NCBI GenBank assembly: GCA_900544545.1
Contig: UQVY01000003.1
Location: forward strand, 62,001-126,000
Source of the DNA: an uncultured Eubacteriales bacterium
GTDB taxonomy: Bacteria; Bacillota; Clostridia; Christensenellales; CAG-314
Direction of reading: 5' to 3'
DNA: 64,000 nt
Under the pieces are notes generated by a model. That model had not been told where the DNA came from. It searched no databases and saw nothing but the letters and a program-made list of their open reading frames with translations. Below, in pieces: positions 42,918-50,400 of this stretch (its first letter is position 1; every line of letters begins with the position of its first letter). The translations under genes were made by a program, and so were the position numbers.

Positions 42918-45086
42918 ATGAACGAAAACCTCAGAGGAAACCGAATAAATATCCGTCCCGCCGCTTTATTTGCGGCGGCGGTCGTCTGCGGGACTTTATC
43001 GGCCTTTTCGGTATTCGTCCGCGAGATGGTTTTCGTCCCCTTAATCGTTGCCGCGGCTTTCGCCTCGGCTCTTTTTTTGTTCCGAAAAAGAAAAATGCGG
43101 AAGGCTTTCCTTCTATCGGCAATCGCGGCGGGGCTTTGTTTACTCGGATTTCTCGCTTTTTACGCAGAATATAAGACCTATTACGCCGAGGAGCCGAGTT
43201 TTACCGAAGCGACGGTCGTCCTTACCGCAAAGGGAAACGCAAGGTTCTCTTCGGGCTACGCGAGCGGAAGCTTTTACGGGGAGATAATCGAAAACGGAGA
43301 GAGAAAACCCCTCCCGAAAAACGTCAAAGCGGAGTTTTTCGTCGGAGAGGAGGAGGACTTATCGGAGGGAAGTTTTTTCGTCCTCAGAGGGACGCTCTAT
43401 TCGATTTCGCCCTATTACGACGGGAGAACGGACGCTTCGCTTATATCGGAGGGAGTGGGCTTCGGATTCAGAGTGAAAGAGGTCGTTTCGGTCGGGAAAA
43501 ACCTTCCGGATTTTGCGGGAAGATTCAGGAATTACGTCCGCGAAACCCTCGGGGAAAACGCTTCGCCTCGGAGCGCGGGAGTCATAAGAGCGATGATTCT
43601 CGGCGAAAAAGAGGGACTTTCCTCCGAAAGAAGGAACGATTACCGCGTAACCGGACTCGCGCATCTCTTTTCGGTCAGCGGACTTCACGTGGGATTCCTT
43701 GCGGTTATATGCGACTTCGTAGGAAGAAGGATTTTCCGCAGAAAAAGAATCGTCGGGAAAATCGTCGGGATTATTATACTCTGGGCGTACGTCGGGATAT
43801 GCGGATTCCCTTCCTCGGCGGTAAGGGCTGCCGTTATGGCGACGACGGTCATTATTCTCCGTCCCAAAAGAAGGGCAGACGCGGTTTCTTCGCTCTGCAC
43901 GGCGGCTGCCGTTCTCTTTCTTATAAGCCCTTCGTCGCTCTTTTCGGGAGGCTGTCTTATGAGCTTCTCGGCGGTTTCGGGAATAATCTCGTTCTCGTCG
44001 CTCTTTTCGGAGCTTTTCAGGAAAAAAGTCGGAAATAAACGCCTGAAAAGAGTTCTTACGGCTTTTTGCGTATCGCTCGGAGCAAGCGTCGGAACCTTTC
44101 CGTTCGTCTGGAGCTACTACGGGGAAATCTCGCTACTTTCGCTCCCCGTGAATATGCTCGCGGTCGCGGCTATGACGGCGGTATTCGTGCTTTCGGCGGT
44201 GTTTCTGATTCCGCCTTTTACAAAGCTTCTCGCCCTTCCTTCGGCACTCGCGGCTGCGGTGGATTCGGCGGTTTCGGCGGCTGCCGAGTCGGGAGCAGTG
44301 AGTTTACCCGCGCTTTCGACGGATATTGCGGTTTTTATAGGATTTGCGGCGATTCTTACGCTTGTCGGAGGGAAAATAAGACTTTCACGCAAAATAAAAG
44401 CCGCGGCTTTGTCGCTCTGCGCGGCGACGGTCGTGATTTCGTCCTTCCTGTTCCCCGCAATCCCGAACGAAACGGCGTTTTTCCGCAGAAGAGGAGTTTC
44501 CTTTATGACGGGCAGGGGCGGAGAGGTCTTCGTTTTTTCGGACATCAAGAGCGAGTACGACGTTTATACGCTCGAAAACGCACTCAAACGGGCGCGGAAC
44601 GGGAAAATACATATCCTCGTCGATTCGTTTCCGCTTTCGGTTTCGGAGGAGGGACTCAGAAAACTCAGGGAAAGACTGCCGACGGCGGATTTCGTTTCGG
44701 GCGATAAAAGAGAAACCGACGGCAGACTGCTATGCGAGAGGGCGGGATTTTCCGTGGCAGAGGAATATTCGGGAGAGGGAGTTTTCGTTGCGGCGACGGA
44801 GATAAACGGGAGAAAATGCTTCCTTATCCAAACGGAGGGCAGGAGATTTGTCTTTATAAGGGACGCGAAAAATACGGATTTTTCGGAACCGGACGGGAAT
44901 TTCGGAAGGATAGATTTTGTTTACGCGAAAAGAATATCCGGGGAGAACGCGGACTTCGGGGGAGTGGTATTCACAGATTCGACCGTGAGAAGGGGAAATT
45001 GTTTTTCGTCCGCATTCGATATTGACTTTACTTTTTATCCGTCGCGTGGTATAATCAAAGGACGGAAAGGTTTCGTTTATCCGTAG
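42918..45086 (+). CDS. comEC: ComEC/Rec2-family competence membrane protein
   Basis: A protein of 722 residues. The N-terminal DUF4131-like part has two or three helices. An outer OB-like segment follows (about 100-190). The competence domain contains GEKEGLSSERRNDYRVTGLAHLFSVSGLHVGFLAVI and many membrane helices (to about 520). ComEC is the channel that takes single-stranded DNA into the cell. The C-terminal about 180 residues, normally a metallo-beta-lactamase nuclease, show no HxHxDH motif, so that domain is degenerate. No comEA is in the window. The last residues derive from a repeat unit. It starts 21 bp after the DUF1667 stop. Confidence 0.87.
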   Translation: MNENLRGNRINIRPAALFAAAVVCGTLSAFSVFVREMVFVPLIVAAAFASALFLFRKRKMRKAFLLSAIAAGLCLLGFLAFYAEYKTYYAEEPSFTEATVVLTAKGNARFSSGYASGSFYGEIIENGERKPLPKNVKAEFFVGEEEDLSEGSFFVLRGTLYSISPYYDGRTDASLISEGVGFGFRVKEVVSVGKNLPDFAGRFRNYVRETLGENASPRSAGVIRAMILGEKEGLSSERRNDYRVTGLAHLFSVSGLHVGFLAVICDFVGRRIFRRKRIVGKIVGIIILWAYVGICGFPSSAVRAAVMATTVIILRPKRRADAVSSLCTAAAVLFLISPSSLFSGGCLMSFSAVSGIISFSSLFSELFRKKVGNKRLKRVLTAFCVSLGASVGTFPFVWSYYGEISLLSLPVNMLAVAAMTAVFVLSAVFLIPPFTKLLALPSALAAAVDSAVSAAAESGAVSLPALSTDIAVFIGFAAILTLVGGKIRLSRKIKAAALSLCAATVVISSFLFPAIPNETAFFRRRGVSFMTGRGGEVFVFSDIKSEYDVYTLENALKRARNGKIHILVDSFPLSVSEEGLRKLRERLPTADFVSGDKRETDGRLLCERAGFSVAEEYSGEGVFVAATEINGRKCFLIQTEGRRFVFIRDAKNTDFSEPDGNFGRIDFVYAKRISGENADFGGVVFTDSTVRRGNCFSSAFDIDFTFYPSRGIIKGRKGFVYP
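45027..45055 (+). promoter_or_regulatory. Promoter of holA inside the comEC 3' end
   Basis: TTTACT at 45027-45032, 17-bp spacer and TATAAT at 45050-45055 preceded by CGTGG (extended TGG-TATAAT). Confidence 0.6.
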
Positions 45087-45210
45087 AGAAAGGGAAGGGA
45101 TTCGTTTCTTCGGAAAGGAAAGGATTCTTTATCGGAGAACGGAAAGGACTTGTTTTTCGGTAACGGACTGGAAGGGTTCGTTCGGAAGGGATTCGTTTTC
45201 CGTAAGGCGG
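45064..45210. repeat. GGAAAGG-TTCGTTT repeats from the comEC end to holA
   Basis: Copies of GGAA(A/G)GG(A)TTCGTTT with variants start near 45064 (inside comEC), 45094, 45119, 45140, 45170 and 45184. They fill the whole gap up to the holA ribosome-binding site. Confidence 0.8.
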
Positions 45211-45215
45211 TGCGT

Positions 45216-46169
45216 ATGCGGTTCATTCAGCTCGGTCAGGCTCTCGAAAAGGGCGTAGGAAAGATTTACCTCGTCGAAGGCGAGGACGGTTTTCTGCGCG
45301 GCCGCACGGTCGAGAAAATTACCGAAAAAATCGGACTCGCTTATCCCGAACTCAACTCCGTCGTTATCCCCGCGGAAGAAAACTGGGAGACGATATTCGC
45401 CGCCTGCGCGGTTATGCCCTTTATGAGCGGGAAAAGGCTCGTAAGGGTTTACGACAAGCCCGTCAATTCCGACGCAGCCAAGGCTCTTAACGACTTCGTT
45501 CCGAAAAGCGGAGAGAATTACTGCCTCGTCGTCGTGAATTCCGCGAAAACGCAGGTCCGTTCGCTTTCGGAAGATATCGTCAGAGTGGACTGCGACAGGC
45601 TCGACGCCGAAAACGTCGCGAAATGGATAGACGTAGACGCAAGAAGAAACGGCCTTAAAATTTCGGCGAAAAACGCCCTCACAGTCGCGGAAAGATGCGG
45701 CTGCGATATGTCCGCGGTCAGAAACGAAATGAATAAGCTCGTCAATTACTCGACGGGAGAAATCACCGCGGAGGATATCTCGGAATGCGTTACCGCAGAG
45801 CCGGAATATTCGGTCTTTAAACTCACCGACGCAATCTCGCGGAAAGATACCGGAGAAGCACTTACGCTCCTTTCAAAACTCGTCAAGGCTCCCGAGGATT
45901 ATACGGCGACGGTCGCGCTTGTATACGGGAACTTCCGGAGAATGTTCTACGCGAAAAATTCCGCGACTACGGACGAGGAAACCGCAGCGGCTCTTTCGGT
46001 GAAACCGGCAGCAGTCCGCATCGCAAAGGAAAAAGCAGCCGACTTCGGAGCAAAAAAGCTTATGAAAGCTATGGAGCTGTGCGCGGCGGCGGACGAGGCT
46101 ATGAAAACTTCGTCGGTCGGAAAGGGAGATATCCTCGAACTGCTCGTTCTGCAGTTGTGTAATCTCTGA
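45216..46169 (+). CDS. holA: DNA polymerase III delta subunit
   Basis: A protein of 317 residues. IYLVEGEDGFLRGRTVEKI begins the AAA-like domain. LVRVYDKPV, YCLVVVNSAKTQVRS and the lid region RCGCDMSAVRNEMNKLVNY follow. The C-terminal collar domain has VFKLTDAISRKDTGEALTLLSKL and a helix-rich end. HolA opens the sliding clamp as part of the clamp loader. The start at 45216 follows AAGGCGG; a longer frame would run into repeats. comEC-holA order is typical of Firmicutes, though rpsT, usually next, is absent here. Confidence 0.93.
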   Translation: MRFIQLGQALEKGVGKIYLVEGEDGFLRGRTVEKITEKIGLAYPELNSVVIPAEENWETIFAACAVMPFMSGKRLVRVYDKPVNSDAAKALNDFVPKSGENYCLVVVNSAKTQVRSLSEDIVRVDCDRLDAENVAKWIDVDARRNGLKISAKNALTVAERCGCDMSAVRNEMNKLVNYSTGEITAEDISECVTAEPEYSVFKLTDAISRKDTGEALTLLSKLVKAPEDYTATVALVYGNFRRMFYAKNSATTDEETAAALSVKPAAVRIAKEKAADFGAKKLMKAMELCAAADEAMKTSSVGKGDILELLVLQLCNL

Positions 46170-46193
46170 AAAAAACCAAAAAAGGAGGCTCGA

Positions 46194-46736
46194 ATGACTA
46201 ATATGCAGGAAAAGCTGAAAAGCAACTACAACCTCGCAAAATGGCTGTGCTTTCTGGTCTATATAGTGACCTTCGTGTATTCCGAATGGATACGGGAAGG
46301 CTCGATCATCAGAATGATAAATACGGTTTATCCCACGATCAGACCGTTCTGGCTGTGGAACGGACTCTTATGCACGGTCACGGGAGTCGTTTCTCTCGTC
46401 GTACTTTATTTCGTCGTGAGAATCTTCAAGTACGCGGGGAAGTTCTATCTCCTCCCCACCTCCGAAACCTTCCTCCTGACAGTCATTGCCTTTACCTTCG
46501 CGCACTTCATCGCAGGCTCGCTGAGGCTCACCTATTACATAACGCCCGTGATTTATATCTGGGGACACTATCTCTTCGGCCTCATAGCAGGCTTTCCCGC
46601 TATGCTCTGGCTGAACTTTCAGCTTAAAAAACGCTACCTTACGCCTCAGTCGGCAAGATACGTCTTCCTCTGGTCGATGCTGACCTTTCTCGTGATAAAT
46701 ATGGCGGTTACGCTTTACGGAGGCTATATCGTATGA
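46194..46736 (+). CDS. Membrane protein of unknown function, five helices
   Basis: A 180-residue hydrophobic protein I do not recognise. Predicted helices lie at about 18-32, 50-75, 88-107, 115-138 and 155-178, with aromatic residues frequent (LTYYITPVIYIWGHYLFGL). A strong ribosome-binding site AAGGAGG precedes the ATG. Its stop overlaps the start of a secreted M28 peptidase in an ATGA, so the two are probably made together. It may help the peptidase in the membrane, but nothing in the sequence proves this. Confidence 0.7.
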   Translation: MTNMQEKLKSNYNLAKWLCFLVYIVTFVYSEWIREGSIIRMINTVYPTIRPFWLWNGLLCTVTGVVSLVVLYFVVRIFKYAGKFYLLPTSETFLLTVIAFTFAHFIAGSLRLTYYITPVIYIWGHYLFGLIAGFPAMLWLNFQLKKRYLTPQSARYVFLWSMLTFLVINMAVTLYGGYIV

Positions 46737-47944
46737 AAAAGAAAATAACGGCTCTGATTTTGCTTTGTACGGCTTGCCTCGTTACCTTCGCGGCAGTCGG
46801 GTTTTCGGGCGCGTACGCCGAGGAAAACGACGTCGAAGGCGAATCCTTTTCGGACAGATTTATGTATTACCTCAGGGATTTCGTCGGAAAATTCCCCAAA
46901 CGCGAAGCCTTCAGTACGGAGGAAAACGCGGCGGGAGAATACCTCGCTTCGATTTTCAACGAATTCGGTTACGCGGCGTCGCTGACGGCGGTGAAAAACG
47001 CAGGAGAATATTACGATCCGGATTACGCGGAAGGAGGAGAGTCCTTTAACGTCGTCGCCAGGAAACCAGGCTCGGAAAGAGATAAAACCGTTATTCTCGG
47101 CGCGCATTACGATTCCTCGCCGAACGGAAACGGAGCCTTCGACAACGGCTCGGGAGTGGCTATACTTCTTACGGTCGCGGAGGCCCTTATGAAAAAGGAG
47201 CTTCCTTTCGATACGGAATTCGTGGCTTTCGGCGCGGAGGAGCCGGGACTTATAGGCTCGCAGGCGTACGCGGATTCCATTACTTCGCCCGAAAACGTGC
47301 TTATCTATATAAATTTCGACGTGTGCGTCGGAGGAGATAAGCTTTTCGTTTACTGCGAGGACGTTTATACCCCGCAGCTCGGATTCTTCGCAGAGGTTAT
47401 AAAAGAGTGCGGAGCCGAAATCGAGCCGAGAACGGATATGAAACCGATTTTCGTCCCCGCGTCCATAAATCCCTATTATTCGCACGTCGGAATGAGAAGC
47501 GATAACCGCTCCTTCAACAGCAGAGGAATACCTACCGCGAACTTCTTCTCCGGAAGCCTCGACAACGACTTCGGAGTGTATACCGAAAATCCAGACGGAA
47601 GCGGAGTTATGCACACGAAAAGCGATACTCTCTCGTATTTTACCAATAATGAAAATAAAGTCAGGATTCAGGCGGAATTTCTGGTAAAAACAGTCGTCAG
47701 AAGCTTGACAAAAAACGATTTTAAGTATAAAATGACCAATGCAACGGTCGTGAGCGGCAGCCTTACTTCGTATCGTTATCCTCTCATCGCGTTTGCGGTT
47801 CTGAATCTTCTGGCTATCGTCGCGGTTATCCTTATCAACGGGAAAAACAAGCGCGACGCGGCTTTCGGGGACGGAGCAGCCAAGGAGAAAAAAGAGATCT
47901 TCTCTCATCCCGAAGCCGACGACGTTTTCGAGTTTCGGAAGTAA
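46733..47944 (+). CDS. Secreted, membrane-anchored M28 family metallopeptidase
   Basis: A 403-residue protein. N-terminal signal or anchor helix at 4-25. The M28 zinc-peptidase core has VILGAHYDSSPNGNGAFDNGSG (His and bridging Asp), FVAFGAEEPGLIGSQAY (catalytic Glu and ligand Glu), INFDVCVG (ligand Asp) and the region ending in HTKSDTL (last His). A second membrane helix near 345-365 precedes a charged cytosolic tail. It should cleave peptides, probably as an aminopeptidase, outside the cell and could feed the peptide transporter. No export regulator is visible. Confidence 0.88.
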   Translation: MKKKITALILLCTACLVTFAAVGFSGAYAEENDVEGESFSDRFMYYLRDFVGKFPKREAFSTEENAAGEYLASIFNEFGYAASLTAVKNAGEYYDPDYAEGGESFNVVARKPGSERDKTVILGAHYDSSPNGNGAFDNGSGVAILLTVAEALMKKELPFDTEFVAFGAEEPGLIGSQAYADSITSPENVLIYINFDVCVGGDKLFVYCEDVYTPQLGFFAEVIKECGAEIEPRTDMKPIFVPASINPYYSHVGMRSDNRSFNSRGIPTANFFSGSLDNDFGVYTENPDGSGVMHTKSDTLSYFTNNENKVRIQAEFLVKTVVRSLTKNDFKYKMTNATVVSGSLTSYRYPLIAFAVLNLLAIVAVILINGKNKRDAAFGDGAAKEKKEIFSHPEADDVFEFRK

Positions 47945-47947
47945 CTA

Positions 47948-48024
47948 CTGGGTGTAGCGCAGTTTGGTAGCGCGCCAGAATGGGGTTCTGGAGGTCGCAA
48001 GTTCAATTCTTGTCACCCAGACCA
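47948..48024 (+). tRNA. tRNA-Pro (GGG)
   Basis: A 77-nt cloverleaf. The acceptor stem pairs CTGGGTG with CACCCAG, and the D-arm includes TAGCGCAGTTTGGTAGCGC. The anticodon stem CCAGA/TCTGG encloses the loop ATGGGGT, giving anticodon GGG for proline. GTTCAATTC forms the T-loop. The discriminator A and an encoded CCA end the gene at 48024. It reads CCC and CCU codons and is the only tRNA in the window. Confidence 0.95.
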
Positions 48025-48061
48025 GATTTTGACACTGAGGTGTTAAGTTTTTCATTTTTTG

Positions 48062-48114
48062 CACGATAGTTTTCTTTGCGCGCAGCGGAGCAAGACTATC
48101 GTGTTCCTTTTTTT
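48062..48114 (+). terminator. Terminator after tRNA-Pro
   Basis: CACGATAGT at 48062-48070 pairs with ACTATCGTG at 48095-48103, with a nested TTGC/GCAA helix. T-run at 48108-48114. Confidence 0.88.
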
Positions 48115-48352
48115 GCGGAGATTTCTTTGGCTTTCGGCGGAATTTGTCGGGCGGAAACGGTCATTTTATCCGCAGAGTTTTAATTTTTCGTGAATATTAA
48201 GTGAATTCGGAGAGGTTTTTCGCTTTTTGATTTTTTCGTTACGAATTCTTCACAATTCGGGGACGGCGAGGTCTTTTTTTGAACAAACAGGGCAAAAGTG
48301 TCTAAATAATCAAAAAAATCGGCGTTTTTGTTAACCTACGGCTTTCGTTCGG
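48115..48352. other. Gene-free AT-rich stretch
   Basis: About 240 bp rich in T-runs on the + strand with no gene, clear repeat or hairpin that I can support. Confidence 0.4.
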
Positions 48353-48381
48353 TTGACTTTAAGGCGAAAAAGCAATATAAT
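48353..48381 (+). promoter_or_regulatory. Promoter of the lipase-like gene
   Basis: TTGACT at 48353-48358, 17-bp spacer, TATAAT at 48376-48381. Leader of about 48 nt, with GAAGGTG before the ATG. Confidence 0.8.
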
Positions 48382-48435
48382 TTCCGACAGATATAAACGA
48401 TATAGAACAAAACGTGTCTTATTGAAGGTGATGAA

Positions 48436-49680
48436 ATGATTGAAAAGAAAAAAATTGTGACGAAAAGGGCGGCAATCTGCGTTATGCTTATGATTATGGC
48501 GGCGTCGGTTTGTCTTTTCGGGGGAGCGGTCGGCGGAGCTTTCGCCGAAAAATCGGAGCTTTCCGCCGAGAAAACCGAGAATTTCGGGATTTTTACGGAC
48601 TCGGTAGCAATTCCCGAACCCGAGGCTGCAGTGGACGCGGACGCGATTCTTTCGATTCCGCCGCTTCCGGAAAATTCGAGATATAAGAGCAAGCAGCTCG
48701 CGCTTTATTCGCTGGACCTTTGCTCCGACCTCTCGAGGGTAAAGACAAAAGAGGCCTTTCGCAAAAAGGGACTGACCGTGCTGGCTCAGGGGAATTACGA
48801 GAAGACCGACGACGATCCGTCGCATACCGCCGCTTATACCGTGGGCAGAAGAAGAGTGCTTTACGGAGGGAAGATAAGGACGCTTTACGTCGTTTCGGTA
48901 AGACCGACGAACGGCGGAGAATGGTACGCGAATTTCGATTTCGCGCCGTCGCGTTCGGACGATTCGGTTTTCGCGGAGAACTTCCTCTTCGCGGCGGAGG
49001 ACGTTTTCCTCGGAGCGAGAGAGGTTATAAGCAAGGGCCATAACCTCATAGCCAAGCCGCTCGTTCTCGTTACGGGATACAGCAGAGGAGCAGCCTGCGC
49101 GAATATTCTCGGACTGCTTTTCAACGCCGAATACGGAACGGACAACGTTTTCTGCTATACCTTCGCGACGCCCAATACCTTCAGGGGCGAAACGAGTATA
49201 GATTGCAGGAACGTATTCAATTACGTCGGAAAAACCGATATGGTTACGAAACTCCCGCTTTCGGAATGGGGATATAAGCGAATAGGCACGGACATTACTC
49301 TCAATTCACTCCTCGCAACCGACGAGCTTAAAAGCCTCGAAAACGACACGATAAAGGCCTTCTTCGAATTCTCGCCGAGCGTCGAGAGCTATTACCTCGA
49401 CAGACATTCCCTGACCGAGAAAGGCTTGTCCGAGGAGGGACTCACCGGATTCGAGCTTATGATTTTCGCGGGGAAGCAGATAAATTCTCTTTTAAACGGA
49501 GGAATATTCGGGAAAAGCGAATTCTCGCTCGATTATCTTTCGGGAGAGAGCGACTTTACGCCGCTTATCGAAATCCTCGGAAGATATACCGCGGAGGATA
49601 ATTCGCTCGCACTCAGCGTGCTTATTCAGCATATGCCGCAGACCTACCGCGCCATGATAAAGCTTATTATCGAGTTATAG
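48436..49680 (+). CDS. Secreted lipase-like alpha/beta hydrolase
   Basis: A 414-residue protein. A signal peptide (about 1-37, ending GGAFA) is followed by a linker and an alpha/beta hydrolase domain. VVSVRPTNGGEWYANFDF precedes the nucleophile elbow VTGYSRGAACANILG (Ser in GYSRG, about 212), as in class 3 lipases and Mbeg1-like proteins. A downstream Asp (VGKTDMVTKLP) and a His near RHSLTEKG could complete the triad. Substrate unknown. It may be expressed with the ABC exporter that starts 14 bp later. Confidence 0.78.
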   Translation: MIEKKKIVTKRAAICVMLMIMAASVCLFGGAVGGAFAEKSELSAEKTENFGIFTDSVAIPEPEAAVDADAILSIPPLPENSRYKSKQLALYSLDLCSDLSRVKTKEAFRKKGLTVLAQGNYEKTDDDPSHTAAYTVGRRRVLYGGKIRTLYVVSVRPTNGGEWYANFDFAPSRSDDSVFAENFLFAAEDVFLGAREVISKGHNLIAKPLVLVTGYSRGAACANILGLLFNAEYGTDNVFCYTFATPNTFRGETSIDCRNVFNYVGKTDMVTKLPLSEWGYKRIGTDITLNSLLATDELKSLENDTIKAFFEFSPSVESYYLDRHSLTEKGLSEEGLTGFELMIFAGKQINSLLNGGIFGKSEFSLDYLSGESDFTPLIEILGRYTAEDNSLALSVLIQHMPQTYRAMIKLIIEL

Positions 49681-49694
49681 GAGAGAAAGAGAAT

Positions 49695-50396
49695 ATGGCT
49701 TATATAGAATTCAACGACGTATGCAAGATTTATAAAAGCGGCGACAACGAAATCTACGCGCTCGACAGAATGACCTTCTCGGTCGAAAAGGGAGAGCTTT
49801 GCGTTATGGTGGGTCCGAGCGGAGCGGGAAAAACCACCCTCCTCAATATCCTCGGCGGAATGGACAGCGCGACCAGCGGAACGGTCAAACTCGACGGAAG
49901 AGTCATAAGTTCCTTCGGCGAAAAGGAGCTTACGAATTACAGAAGGACGGACGTAGGATTCGTATTTCAGTTCTATAACCTCGTCCAGAACCTTACGGCA
50001 AAGGAAAACGTCGAGCTTGCGGCGGAGATATGCCCGGAAAGCCTCGACGCGACGGAGGTTCTCAAAGCGGTCGGTCTCGAAAACAGAACGGACAACTTCC
50101 CCGCGCAGCTTTCGGGCGGAGAGCAGCAGAGAGTTTCCATCGCCCGCGCCCTCGCGAAAAATCCCAAGATAATCCTCTGCGACGAACCTACCGGAGCCTT
50201 GGATTACAACACGGGAAAACAGGTCCTCAAACTCCTTCAGGATACCTGCAGAAACACGGGAAAGACGGTCATCATCATTACGCATAACGGCGCGCTCACG
50301 CAGATTGCGGACAGAGTTATAAGAGTCAAGAACGGTAAAGCAGTTTCGGTGGAGACCTGCGACTCGCCCGTACCCGTGGAAAACATAGAATGGTGA
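49695..50396 (+). CDS. ABC transporter ATPase, MacB/LolD type
   Basis: A 233-residue ATPase. Walker A is GPSGAGKTT (about 39-47), Q-loop [20 protein letters not shown], signature LSGGEQQRV, Walker [13 protein letters not shown] and H-loop IITHNGAL. Sequence and length match the MacB/LolD/FtsE group, which powers mechanotransmission rather than classical transport. Its partner is the FtsX-domain permease that begins 4 bp downstream. The pair may export peptides or lipids or regulate the envelope. Confidence 0.93.
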   Translation: MAYIEFNDVCKIYKSGDNEIYALDRMTFSVEKGELCVMVGPSGAGKTTLLNILGGMDSATSGTVKLDGRVISSFGEKELTNYRRTDVGFVFQFYNLVQNLTAKENVELAAEICPESLDATEVLKAVGLENRTDNFPAQLSGGEQQRVSIARALAKNPKIILCDEPTGALDYNTGKQVLKLLQDTCRNTGKTVIIITHNGALTQIADRVIRVKNGKAVSVETCDSPVPVENIEW

Positions 50397-50400
50397 CGGT

